This document shows positions 1-7,124 of a stretch of DNA of 42,506 bases, piece after piece (position 1 is the first letter of the stretch; the number at the start of each line of letters is the position of its first letter). Both the position numbers and the translations under genes were made by a program. The stretch is taken from the NCBI RefSeq assembly GCF_030676415.1, contig NZ_JAUUTW010000040.1:1-42506 (forward strand), read 5' to 3'. Under the pieces are notes generated by a model, which searched no databases, had not been told where the DNA came from, and worked only from the letters and a program-made list of their open reading frames with translations. The DNA comes from Peribacillus frigoritolerans (GTDB lineage Bacteria; Bacillota; Bacilli; Bacillales; DSM-1321).

Positions 1-98
1 CTAATCTCAGGGAGCAAGCTCCCATCGATTCGCTCGACTTGCATGTATTAGGCACGCCGCCAGCGTTCGTCCTGAGCCAGGATCAAACTCTCCGAAGA
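1..98 (-). rRNA. 16S ribosomal RNA, 5' end (partial)
   Basis: Read on the minus strand, the segment carries the conserved 16S start (GAGAGTTTGATCCTGGCTCA at about 71-90), followed by GGACGAACGCTGGCGGCGTG and ATACATGCAAGTCGAGCG. The gene runs off the left window edge, inside the V1 helix. Position 98 is my estimate of the mature 5' end by alignment to E. coli numbering. The V1 loop (GGGAGCTTGCTCCC) is the type I associate with the Peribacillus simplex group, which is recollection and not a search result. Confidence 0.97.
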
Positions 99-177
99 AA
101 TGTTTGACTTGCTCATTTTGCTTATTTAATAGTGTGTGCTCACTTAAAATTTAACGTTGGCGCTTTGTTTTGTTCAG

Positions 178-190
178 TTTTCAAAGAGCA
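178..190 (-). promoter_or_regulatory. rRNA leader boxA-like antitermination site
   Basis: The minus strand reads TGCTCTTTGAAAA between the rRNA promoters and the 16S start. This matches the boxA element that precedes bacterial 16S genes (typically TGTTCTTTGAAAA in Bacillus). Confidence 0.7.
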
Positions 191-219
191 ATTTGTTGTA
201 GGTTTTTTTCAACTAATTC

Positions 220-248
220 ATCTTAACATAACGTTGAATAGTTGTCAA
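220..248 (-). promoter_or_regulatory. rRNA promoter P2 (sigma-A)
   Basis: On the minus strand TTGACA (243-248) and TAAGAT (220-225) are separated by exactly 17 bases, about 120 bases upstream of the 16S 5' end. This is the proximal of two tandem rRNA promoters. Confidence 0.85.
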
Positions 249-303
249 CTTCTACGAAGTATTTCTTTTTTTAAAATCGCTCATTAAATTAGGCGACTTC
301 ATT

Positions 304-332
304 ATCATACTACTATTTTTCTTTAGTGTCAA
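304..332 (-). promoter_or_regulatory. rRNA promoter P1 (sigma-A)
   Basis: On the minus strand TTGACA (327-332) and TATGAT (304-309) are separated by 17 bases. Together with P2 this gives the tandem promoter layout typical of Bacillus rrn operons. Confidence 0.85.
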
Positions 333-740
333 CATTTAATCCGTAAAATAAGAATTTCTAATAACACTTTCCTCTTGAAACCATCTTGTTAATGAATACA
401 AAAAAACCACCGTACGTGTTTCATCATTAAATTAATCAACTGGGACGCACTAAACTGAAGATTTTATCAAAACATGCCCTTATACTATTTAATTGGATTA
501 TTCTTTTATAAAAAAGATTGATCATTTTAATGTTCCTTAATCAACTAACGCACCCGTTTCAATTTAAAGAGGGGGAAAGTTTAAACATTGAATTGTATAT
601 CAACATTAGCTGACATCATTTACATATTAAACCCTATATGGATGTATTCACATCAAAAAAGGCCCTTCTCGTTTGGTGAATAAGTCGCCATCTATTAGTC
701 CATCTTAACAAATGAAGCTACATGGAGGGAGGTTCTAAAC
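333..740. other. Intergenic region, no convincing gene
   Basis: AT-rich DNA upstream of the rRNA promoters. I see no ORF with a ribosome binding site until 741. The only recognisable structure is a degenerate copy of the A repeat near 535-565. Confidence 0.6.
535..565. repeat. A-type dispersed palindrome, degenerate copy (A1)
   Basis: Contains CAACTAACGCACCCGTTTCA, which matches the left arm and centre of the A palindrome found intact at 4542 and 6223. The right arm has decayed. It lies upstream of the small ORF at 741, with a B-type repeat on the other side near 1111. Confidence 0.6.
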
Positions 741-875
741 ATGAGCCAAAAGCGTGATAAAGGCTATAGTCAGAAGGGAAAAGCTAATAGCAATACAGTA
801 GATCCAGTGATCGCAGCAGAAGACTTGGAAAAAGCAATTTATCCAACTAATAAGCCTCCGCGCAATGCCAAATAA
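741..875 (+). CDS. Small hydrophilic protein, 44 aa, unknown
   Basis: The ORF begins MSQKRDKGYSQKGKANSN and ends KPPRNAK. It is preceded by GGAGGGAGG at about 724-732, a strong Shine-Dalgarno at slightly long spacing. The product is charged and Lys/Asn-rich, has no membrane segment and no cysteine. It resembles the small hydrophilic proteins abundant in Bacillus spores in size and composition, but I do not recognise a named family. It lies between a degenerate A repeat and a B repeat. Whether it is expressed is unknown. Confidence 0.6.
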   Translation: MSQKRDKGYSQKGKANSNTVDPVIAAEDLEKAIYPTNKPPRNAK

Positions 876-1402
876 GTACAATCTCGTGATTTCTTTGCTT
901 TTCCGAAAAGAAACTTGCAGGTGAACGAAAATGAAGAGTCAAGCAATCCACTAACATGAAGGATTACATGACTCTTCATAGATATAATAGACTTTTTTTA
1001 GTCGTGAAATTTCTACTCCATAGCTTTGCAAGAACAGTCTTTTTTAGAAACATACTTATGTGGTAAAATCCCAATGTCTATCTTCATTAATCCCCCCCAT
1101 TTAGTATAGCAATCCTTATTGGATTAACCTGCCCCGTTAGCCATCCATGACTCGCAAAAATCGGCGATTCACCACAAAGAATGAAAATGGTTAGGAAGTG
1201 TCAATACTGATACTGACCTTAATCCCAGTCAACCCTAATCCATAGTCTAATTAATTAACTCTCTCCTCTTTTTTTAAAACGATTGAGTAGGGTCTTCTTA
1301 AGTATTGTCATTTTTCATTTTTAAAGAAACTTATTTTCATGGTAGTTCAATAAAAAAAGGCTTTACTCTTGATTGAGGAAACACCTGTTAGTGAAACAAT
1401 AA
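876..1402. other. Intergenic region with a B repeat and an inverted repeat
   Basis: No gene seen. ATGAAGAGTCA (931-941) is repeated inverted as TGACTCTTCAT (969-979), which could form an 11-bp stem with a 27-base loop but has no adjacent T-run. A B-type repeat lies at 1111-1140. Confidence 0.5.
1111..1140. repeat. B-type dispersed repeat (B1)
   Basis: AATCCTTATTGGATTAACCT followed by GCCCCGTTAG. It is nearly the same as the copy at 40881 (AATCCTTATTGAATTAACCT then GCCCTTTAG) and shares the TTAACCTGCCCC core with the other B copies. Confidence 0.7.
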
Positions 1403-2230
1403 TTATCTTTGTTCAATTTCTTGGCCCAAAGCTAGTCCTCTCCGAGGTTTGGTCGCTCTAAACCATTGCAAACAAAGTATGAAGATAATAATAATGTCAA
1501 TGATATCTCCACCATAGTACATAATCATGCTTCCCTGATTTGCCTGTTCTAACGGTATACCAGCAGGTGGGTGAGTATAGATGTACTTTGATAGAATACC
1601 ATGGCCAGCTAAGGCAATAATCAACACGATTGAACGGTATAAAAAAGAAATCCGGTGGAGTATTGGGTCAATATAAATCATTGACACTGTGAATAGGTAA
1701 CCGGCCATGAATACATGAAAATGCACAATGAAATTCAAAACGGTACTCTCGTGCATAAGTGAGTATAGGTTGGTCGTGTACAACAACCACAGCCCTCCTA
1801 TATTTAAGACAGATGTAACAATAGGATGGGTAAACATGCGAGACAGCCAACTCCTTAGAACACGAGTAAGACGTCTTGCTAAAGTGATTCTTATTGTTCG
1901 TAGCACTAGCGTCATTGGTGCAGCAAGTACCATAAGCAATGGAGCTAGCATCCCCAAGAGTAAATGACCTAGCATATGCGCTGTAAAATCTATGTGGGCG
2001 CGATTTGCTAGGGGTCCGGCCACTGATATAACTGCCAAGAGAACTCCAGAAACCCAGTATACAGTTCGGGATAGAGGCCATTGCTTATGATGCCGATTGG
2101 AGATAATTACAGCAAAAATATACAGAATTAACGCTAATATAAAAGGCAGTGCTAAAAGTAGCTGAGGTGCTATCTCTGCTACTTGGTTCAAGTTAGTTCC
2201 CACGCTATTACTGTGATTATTGTGATTCAT
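1403..2230 (-). CDS. Caa3_CtaG-family cytochrome oxidase assembly-type membrane protein
   Basis: A 275-residue polytopic membrane protein of the Caa3_CtaG family. CtaG of Bacillus takes part in assembly of caa3 cytochrome c oxidase, probably through copper handling. Visible family signatures are the His-rich helix HMLGHLLLGMLAPLL, the helix around VHFHVFMAGYLF, and about seven hydrophobic segments. The start is placed at MNHNNHS (2230); an upstream in-frame ATG would overlap the preceding gene by 71 bases instead of 14. The gene follows the DUF2243 gene with a short overlap, so the two are probably one transcript. No oxidase subunit genes are in the window, so this is likely a paralog away from the cta operon, and its substrate is uncertain. 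Confidence 0.85.
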   Translation of the reverse strand: MNHNNHSNSVGTNLNQVAEIAPQLLLALPFILALILYIFAVIISNRHHKQWPLSRTVYWVSGVLLAVISVAGPLANRAHIDFTAHMLGHLLLGMLAPLLMVLAAPMTLVLRTIRITLARRLTRVLRSWLSRMFTHPIVTSVLNIGGLWLLYTTNLYSLMHESTVLNFIVHFHVFMAGYLFTVSMIYIDPILHRISFLYRSIVLIIALAGHGILSKYIYTHPPAGIPLEQANQGSMIMYYGGDIIDIIIIFILCLQWFRATKPRRGLALGQEIEQR

Positions 2231-2735
2231 GGGCAACAGTCTTTCCATGTTGTTGTCTGCTTCGTGTACGAATAATGAGGGTGGCACCGATTATAATCAT
2301 GACAATAGCAAGGAAATTCCAAATCAAATCATAGACATACACATTATCTACATAGCGAATCTGATGTAACTCCATTAATTTGTGCTGGATGGTCCCATCG
2401 TATAACTGGAAAGCCCCTCCCCCAAGAAACACACCTGCTAACCACCTTTTGAACCAATAAGCTTGTTTACGGTGTAAGTCTGCTAATAAAAACGAAGAAG
2501 CAATGGTCGCAAACCAACTAAAAGCATGGAACAAACCATCCGAAACCAGTCCAATGTCTGTCGTTGATTTGTCGTAGAAATGGTGCCAATGTAACAGCTG
2601 ATGAAACACAACTTCATCGATAAAACCGACTAAACCGAGTCCGAATAGAATCCCAGTCCATATATTTCTACTTGAGTAAACAGATCGATTCGAAATGTTT
2701 GAATTATTTTCGAGGCTTTTATTTGTATTACTCAT
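2217..2735 (-). CDS. DUF2243 family membrane protein
   Basis: 172 residues with four predicted hydrophobic segments. The family motif is clear: GILFGLGLVGFIDEVVFHQL, LLHWHH and FQLYDGTIQHK. The His-rich HQLLHWHH cluster suggests metal or haem proximity, but no function is established. The start is set at MSNTNKS (2735) because GGAGGAG sits five bases upstream; an earlier ATG at 2774 has no such site. It overlaps the CtaG-like gene by 14 bases, a pairing I recall from other Bacillus genomes, so a shared role in respiratory or copper physiology is an inference from the partner. Confidence 0.85.
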   Translation of the reverse strand: MSNTNKSLENNSNISNRSVYSSRNIWTGILFGLGLVGFIDEVVFHQLLHWHHFYDKSTTDIGLVSDGLFHAFSWFATIASSFLLADLHRKQAYWFKRWLAGVFLGGGAFQLYDGTIQHKLMELHQIRYVDNVYVYDLIWNFLAIVMIIIGATLIIRTRSRQQHGKTVAHESQ

Positions 2736-3171
2736 TTGCTCCTCCTTTTCTATAAGCTTTATTAACTCTGTCATTTTGTATTTACCCTAATATCCCCTAA
2801 AATCATCATTTATATTCAGAAAAAAACAGAATTTTCTAGATTCATGTTCTGTATTACTACTCTGGTGCTGCAGGTGTTCCAAAACCACTGAAGCTATGAA
2901 TACCATTCTCCGTATCCTAGATAGTGAAGAATAATAAATAGCCTAAAGGCTTTGGCAGGGTTAACCCTGCCAAAGCCTTTAGGCATGTGTAACTTAGAAA
3001 TAAAGTTTGAACGGTCCCATACTTCTTCTTGATAGGGAATCTTAACCGTAAATATACAATTGATTAAAAAGGATATTAGACATATAAAACCAATACATTA
3101 TAAACATATTTCTTCAACATTTCTTTTCTATAATATTGTTGTATACATATTTTAGATTGGAGATGGAGAAC
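2736..3171. other. Divergent intergenic region between DUF2243 and glpQ genes
   Basis: No gene seen. It must hold the promoters of both flanking genes. TATAAT at 3129-3134 is a plausible glpQ -10 box, with no clear -35. A 44-bp perfect palindrome occupies 2941-2984. Confidence 0.5.
2941..2984. repeat. 44-bp perfect palindrome
   Basis: Left arm GCCTAAAGGCTTTGGCAGGG plus TT is followed without spacer by its exact reverse complement (centre GTTAAC). No T-run adjoins it on either side, so it is not a classical terminator, and it lies between two divergent genes. It may be a transcript-end hairpin, a protein-binding site or a recombination hot spot. Confidence 0.9.
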
Positions 3172-3999
3172 ATGAACAAAAAATTATTAGCAGGTGCCGG
3201 GGTAGCGTTTACGTTGTTATTCAGTCCACTAAGTCAAGCTTTTGCATCAGAAACAATAGGAGACTTAAGAAAGGTTGATAATGTTGCCCATCGTGGGGCA
3301 TCGGCATATGCACCTGAAAATACGATTGCTGCTTTTGATAAAGCAGTAGAAATGAAGGCAGATTATATTGAAATCGATGTTCAAAGAAGCAAGGATGGAG
3401 AATTAGTACTTATCCATGATACGACAGTTGATCGTACAACTGATGGAACTGGAAAAGTTGGTGATTTCATGTTTGAAGAACTAAGAAGCCTTGATGCAGG
3501 TAGCTGGAAAGGTGAGCAATTTGCTGGTGAACAAATCCCAACATTTGATGAGATTCTTGATCGTTACCACGGGAAAATTGGAATATTAATAGAATTAAAG
3601 GCTTCAGAGCTTTATCCTGGGATTGAAGAAAGTATAGCTGAAGAATTAAAAGAACGAAATCTTGATAAACCACAAAATGAAAAAATCATTATCCAATCAT
3701 TTAACCATAAATCAATGGAAAAAATGAATGATCTCGTTCCTAAAGTTCCAATCGGTGTGTTAACATCTTCAAGAGCTGACACAACAGAACTAGCCTTACA
3801 GGAATTTTCAACATATGCCGACTATTTTAATCCAAGCTATGGAATTGTTACTGAAGAATTAGTGAATCAAGTTCACTCTCTTGATATGAAAATTGGATCA
3901 TGGACAGTACGTAGTCAAGAGGCAGCAGATTTCCTATTAGATATGGGAGTTGACGCAATTATTACGGATTATCCAGATTATGTAGATCCAAGAAACTAA
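3172..3999 (+). CDS. glpQ: Secreted glycerophosphodiester phosphodiesterase
   Basis: 275 residues; GDPD family, TIM-barrel phosphodiesterase cleaving glycerophosphodiesters (lipid head groups or teichoic-acid material) to glycerol-3-phosphate plus alcohol. A signal peptide is evident: MNKKLL, a hydrophobic core, then SQAFA before SETIG. Catalytic motifs are VAHRGASAYAPENT (first His and Glu), EIDVQRSKDG and LIHDTTVDRTTDGTG (second His). The C-terminal SWTVRS and IITDYPD blocks are also typical. The start at 3172 has GGAG at two spacings upstream; earlier in-frame starts add charged residues before the signal peptide. It stands alone with its own terminator. Phosphate control is usual for Bacillus homologs, but no Pho box was identified here. 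Confidence 0.92.
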   Translation: MNKKLLAGAGVAFTLLFSPLSQAFASETIGDLRKVDNVAHRGASAYAPENTIAAFDKAVEMKADYIEIDVQRSKDGELVLIHDTTVDRTTDGTGKVGDFMFEELRSLDAGSWKGEQFAGEQIPTFDEILDRYHGKIGILIELKASELYPGIEESIAEELKERNLDKPQNEKIIIQSFNHKSMEKMNDLVPKVPIGVLTSSRADTTELALQEFSTYADYFNPSYGIVTEELVNQVHSLDMKIGSWTVRSQEAADFLLDMGVDAIITDYPDYVDPRN

Positions 4000-4018
4000 T
4001 ATTTTTGTATAATTATTA

Positions 4019-4058
4019 GAAAAAAGGTCGATTTCTACAGGAGATTGATCTTTTTTTT
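4019..4058 (+). terminator. Terminator of glpQ
   Basis: Begins 20 bases after the stop codon: AAAAAAGGTCGATTTC pairs, with G-U pairs, with GAGATTGATCTTTTTT and runs into eight T. Confidence 0.8.
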
Positions 4059-4385
4059 GGGGTTGAAACCTTCTTAACGTTAGAAATCCCCATTTTCCGG
4101 ACGTCTATTATGGAATGTATGACCCTATTTATTTGAATCGAATAGGTAATTTAAGTCTAAATGTAGTTAATTTCGTTGTAGAGCGTTTCTCAGCATTAAT
4201 TTTTTAAAAAAACAGGTGTTTTTAACTGGTAAAAGGTATGTTTTCACTTTCAGTTAGGTTTGGGCTCAGCTTTTATTCAAATGAAGCAAATGAAGCAATT
4301 GATTTTGTATTTTTATTTTAATTAACATAATCTACCTCACAAATTACTCAACAATCAATGCTACAATTATTATGAGGTGGTATCT
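4059..4385. other. Intergenic region, nothing recognised
   Basis: AT-rich DNA with no ORF of note. It probably contains the promoter of the ligase stub that follows. Confidence 0.5.
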
Positions 4386-4481
4386 TTGTTTATTTCTCCT
4401 ATGCTATTGCACAAAACAGAGCAACCCTTCGAGGATGAAAATTTTATAACGGAACTCAAGTTATCTATACCTAAATTATAA
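4386..4481 (+). pseudogene. N-terminal stub of an ATP-dependent DNA ligase
   Basis: A TTG codon 5 bases after GAGGTGG opens a 31-residue reading frame that starts MFISPMLLHKTEQPFEDENF and continues ITELK. This is the start of the Bacillus ATP-dependent DNA ligase family, which normally continues ELK(L/S)DGIRL with the nucleotidyl-lysine motif. Here homology ends right after ELK and the frame closes with a stop at 4481. It is therefore a truncated remnant, followed by a hairpin and an A repeat. The family assignment is from memory of the N-terminal motif. Confidence 0.65.
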
Positions 4482-4496
4482 AAACCTTAATAAATA

Positions 4497-4539
4497 AAGG
4501 AGAGTACATATTAACCATGTATAATATGTACTCTCCTTT
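4497..4539. terminator. Hairpin between ligase stub and peptidase gene (bidirectional terminator)
   Basis: AAAGGAGAGTACATATT (4497-4513) is complementary to AATATGTACTCTCCTTT (4523-4539). A T-rich flank follows on both strands. On the minus strand it lies directly downstream of the A2 palindrome that ends the peptidase gene. Confidence 0.8.
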
Positions 4540-4541
4540 TA

Positions 4542-4573
4542 TTAATGAACTAACGCACCCGTTAGTTCATTAA
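4542..4573. repeat. A-type dispersed palindrome (A2)
   Basis: TTAATGAACTAACG, spacer CACC, CGTTAGTTCATTAA: perfect 14-base arms with a 4-base centre. The TAA stop and the last three sense codons (Leu-Met-Asn) of the peptidase gene on the minus strand come from this repeat. Confidence 0.9.
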
Positions 4574-5212
4574 GGAGTATGAATTTACTATTTCCTTTTT
4601 CATTTTTTGAAAGGAGTAGATATCATTAACCACTTTAAATAGTTCCCCATTCCTGGAGAAAATTGCACTTCCGTTTGGTATTGCATATACCATTCGTTCA
4701 TTTGATAGGGGAATTAATTCTCCTTCTATCGTATCCTCGTAATGGACCTCTACGCTAAACCCAACAAATCCTAAGCCCTTGATCACTATCGTTTCTGGAT
4801 AGTCTTTATCTTTTGTTATTATGCAATCATTGCAGAAAGCTAATGAACCTGCACTATATCCAATGATTAAACCTTGAAAGTCTTTGATAATTGGCGTAAG
4901 TCCTTTTTCTTCTATTACATGGATTAACCTTTCTGGCTTTCCACCAATAAAATAAAGAACATCATGTTCTTTTATAGACTTTTTCATCTCTTTTTCTGAA
5001 AGGTCTTCGTTTAATAATTCAACACTCACATTCTCCATTATTGAAAAGGCTTGTTTGATACTTGCTATCCAGCTTTCATACCTGGAGTTGTCGGTTACAA
5101 AAGGGATTATTAAAATCTTAGCATCAGGTTTAATCATTTTTGAAAGTTCCAGGAACACTTCACTTAATTCGTTATTCAAGTGATTTCCGCCACCAATAAA
5201 ACAAATTTCCAT
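4562..5212 (-). CDS. Peptidase S51 / dipeptidase E-like protein
   Basis: 216 residues with the type-1 glutamine-amidotransferase-like fold used by S51 serine peptidases (Asp-dipeptidase, cyanophycinase relatives). The nucleophile elbow is IIGYSAGSLAF (Ser in GYSAG), and the expected downstream His appears in FSVEVHYED. FIGGKPERL is the usual conserved loop before it. The start at 5212 (MEICFIGGG) has a GGGGG ribosome site eight bases upstream, better than the upstream ATG at 5227. The C-terminal residues and stop codon are encoded by the A2 palindrome, and a B repeat lies upstream, so the gene is framed like a cassette. Substrate unknown. Confidence 0.8.
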   Translation of the reverse strand: MEICFIGGGNHLNNELSEVFLELSKMIKPDAKILIIPFVTDNSRYESWIASIKQAFSIMENVSVELLNEDLSEKEMKKSIKEHDVLYFIGGKPERLIHVIEEKGLTPIIKDFQGLIIGYSAGSLAFCNDCIITKDKDYPETIVIKGLGFVGFSVEVHYEDTIEGELIPLSNERMVYAIPNGSAIFSRNGELFKVVNDIYSFQKMKKEIVNSYSLMN

Positions 5213-5286
5213 ATGTATTACCCCCATTTATTTACAAGCTATTCTTAAAATATTCTATGTAAAAGGGACAATACCTTTATATGTCA

Positions 5287-5325
5287 CTGCTCTTCAGCTA
5301 ACCTGCCCCGTTAGTACCATAAGAA
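5287..5325. repeat. B-type dispersed repeat (B2)
   Basis: CTGCTCTTCAGCTAACCTGC, CCCGTTAG, then TACCATAAGAAA. It has the core CTAACCTGCCCCGTTAG and a partial GCACTCTT-like left extension. It lies upstream of both the peptidase gene (minus) and the SpoIIIAF-like gene (plus). Confidence 0.8.
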
Positions 5326-5499
5326 AACGGTTACCTCAGCAACCTCCCTTATTTAATTAGAGAACCCTTACGTTAAATAGAAGGAGCAGACATTAAACAA
5401 CTATATTTAGCATAAAGTGTACTAGCCTTAAACTATAATCTTATCTGTTTTTTTAATTTCAATGAAAAATTATTAGATACTTTGAGGAGGTTATTAATC

Positions 5500-6072
5500 G
5501 TGTCTTTTTTTAGTAATTGGATATCGCAACTTATTGTATTAATTTTATTCATTACTGTTATTGACATGATGCTACCAAATAATGGTTATCGGAATGTTAT
5601 TAGGTTAGTATTCTCTTTGGTCATTATAGTTTGTTTAATAAGCCCAATTTTAAATTTATATAAGTTGTCCCCTCAAGATATTTTTGATCCAATTAAAGCC
5701 TCAGATACAGTAAGTAAGGACTCATTATTAAATTCAATTATGGAAAAAGAAGAGGTAATTAATAAGGGGAAAGTAGAATCTATTCCTGAAATTCTATCTG
5801 CTGAAATGAAAAACCTTGTTGAAAAAGAATTAATAGAAAATTATCAATATGAAATTCAAGATATCAACTTAGTTATTGACGAACTAGACAGTCAGAAACC
5901 AAAATTTAAAGATGTGGAAGTATTTTTAATAAAAACAAAATCACTTGAATCAAGCAGTGAAGGAAGAGATGAATCAAAAGTAGAACCTGTAAACAATATT
6001 GACATTAGTGTAACTCCTAAAGAAACTCAATCAACCAAAGATAATACCTCGCTTAAGAAAGTTAAAATCTAA
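5500..6072 (+). CDS. Orphan SpoIIIAF-like protein
   Basis: 190 residues. Two N-terminal transmembrane helices (SQLIVLILFITVIDMMLP and LVFSLVIIVCLISPILNLYK) are followed by a soluble domain with repeated Glu/Lys segments, the layout and key phrase (VIDMMLP, LISPILNLYK) of SpoIIIAF. SpoIIIAF is a component of the SpoIIIA-SpoIIQ channel complex in the outer forespore membrane. The start is a GTG at 5500 with GAGGAGG nine bases upstream. SpoIIIAF is normally the sixth gene of the spoIIIAA-AH operon. Here it is alone, between a B and an A repeat, and is best read as a paralog. Its tail is Ser/Thr-rich and rather divergent. Confidence 0.75.
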   Translation: MSFFSNWISQLIVLILFITVIDMMLPNNGYRNVIRLVFSLVIIVCLISPILNLYKLSPQDIFDPIKASDTVSKDSLLNSIMEKEEVINKGKVESIPEILSAEMKNLVEKELIENYQYEIQDINLVIDELDSQKPKFKDVEVFLIKTKSLESSSEGRDESKVEPVNNIDISVTPKETQSTKDNTSLKKVKI

Positions 6073-6198
6073 AGAATGGGGTATTCCTCCTAAACAATTA
6101 ACTCTTAGTACAGATTGATAAATCTACCCTAATGGTTTTTAACACATAATTTACTTTCTTGTTCAACTATGTACGATTAGTGTAAGAAACATACTTTC

Positions 6199-6222
6199 AA
6201 AAGGCCGCCAATTGGCGGCCTT
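6199..6222. terminator. Terminator hairpin (bidirectional)
   Basis: AAGGCCGCC AATT GGCGGCCTT is a perfect palindrome about 130 bases after the SpoIIIAF-like gene. It has A and T flanks and abuts the A3 palindrome. Confidence 0.8.
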
Positions 6223-6302
6223 CTTAATGAACTAACGCACCCGTTAGTTCATTAAGAAAAGCGAAACTTCTTCAAGAATCGCGCCCGATTGTTCAAGATC
6301 AT
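6223..6302. repeat. A-type dispersed palindrome with long extension (A3)
   Basis: CTTAATGAACTAACG, CACC, CGTTAGTTCATTAAG (perfect 15-base arms, 6223-6256), then AAAAGCGAAACTTCTTCAAG and AATCGCGCCCGATTGTTCAAG. The same extension recurs after A5 at 10417-10475. The end (GCCCGATTGTTCAAG) resembles the far end of the long B copies (GGCCCAATTGTTGAA). Confidence 0.9.
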
Positions 6303-6391
6303 TTATTAAAGGAGAACTACTAGTTTAGTTTTTAAATTTTTTGAGTTATAATATTAATCGTTATATAGAGGAACTCGGAGGAAACAACAAA

Positions 6392-6982
6392 ATGAGTAAG
6401 AATGATGAAGTGCGCGATCAAATTATAATGACTGCTTTACGCCTTTTTAATACAAAAGGATTTAGCCAAACTTCCATTCAGGATATTATGGAAGCATCTT
6501 CTTTACCAAAAGGAGCTATTTACCGTAGATTTCCTAACAAAGAGGCAATTGCTCTTGCTACATTTGAAAAAGCAGGAGAAATAATTTGGAACCATATGGT
6601 TCAAGCAAGTGAACAAGCGAATACGGCTACTGATAAAATAATAGCAATATCATACATTTACCAAGATGCTGTCAATAATCCTCCTATTGAAGGCGGTTGC
6701 CCCTTACTAAATACTGCGATTGAAGCCGATAATACCTACCCAGAGCTTCAAAAGGTTGCTTCTGAAAGTTACACCCAAACACTACTGTTTTTACAATCAA
6801 TTATTGAGGATGGAATGCGTAATAACGAATTCCGTAAAGATATAAACTCCCTTTCTCTGGCTTCATTTCTTATGTCTTCTATGGAAGGCGCAATAATGGC
6901 CAGTCGTTTATCATTTAATAATGACCATATTTTTTATTGCATTGAACAAATTAAAGCTTTATTGAATTACTATTCTTCTTGA
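6392..6982 (+). CDS. TetR/AcrR family transcriptional regulator
   Basis: 196 residues. The N-terminal HTH is canonical: IIMTALRLFNTKGFSQTSIQ, DIMEASSLPKGAIYRRFPNK. The ligand-binding C-terminal half contains GGCPLLNTAIEADN, a pattern common in TetR_C regulators of electrophile or drug responses. The start at 6392 follows GGAGG at ten bases. It precedes the PfpI-DUF2269-like-DUF2306 genes, and a 19-bp palindrome (7078-7096) sits in that promoter, so it probably represses that operon. It differs from the two TetR proteins further right. Confidence 0.9.
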   Translation: MSKNDEVRDQIIMTALRLFNTKGFSQTSIQDIMEASSLPKGAIYRRFPNKEAIALATFEKAGEIIWNHMVQASEQANTATDKIIAISYIYQDAVNNPPIEGGCPLLNTAIEADNTYPELQKVASESYTQTLLFLQSIIEDGMRNNEFRKDINSLSLASFLMSSMEGAIMASRLSFNNDHIFYCIEQIKALLNYYSS

Positions 6983-7016
6983 AAAACCCCCACTTCTAAG
7001 TTATTGGGGTTTTTTT
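6982..7016 (+). terminator. Terminator of the TetR gene
   Basis: AAAAACCCC, a 15-base loop, then GGGGTTTTTTT, directly after the TGA stop. Confidence 0.85.
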
Positions 7017-7062
7017 CATTAATAATTCACAATTTCATTATATACAATCGAACAATATACTA

Positions 7063-7096
7063 TATAATATAATTATCGGACCGGACGGTTCGGTCC
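7063..7096 (+). promoter_or_regulatory. Promoter -10 and TetR-type operator of the pfpI operon
   Basis: TATAAT at 7063-7068 is followed by GGACCGGACGGTTCGGTCC at 7078-7096, an imperfect 19-bp palindrome of the GACCGnnCGGTC class typical of TetR repressors. Placed over the transcription start it would block initiation. The TetR gene at 6392 is the obvious candidate to bind it. Confidence 0.7.
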
Positions 7097-7124
7097 TAAA
7101 ATAAAGTCAGGATGTGTATATAAT

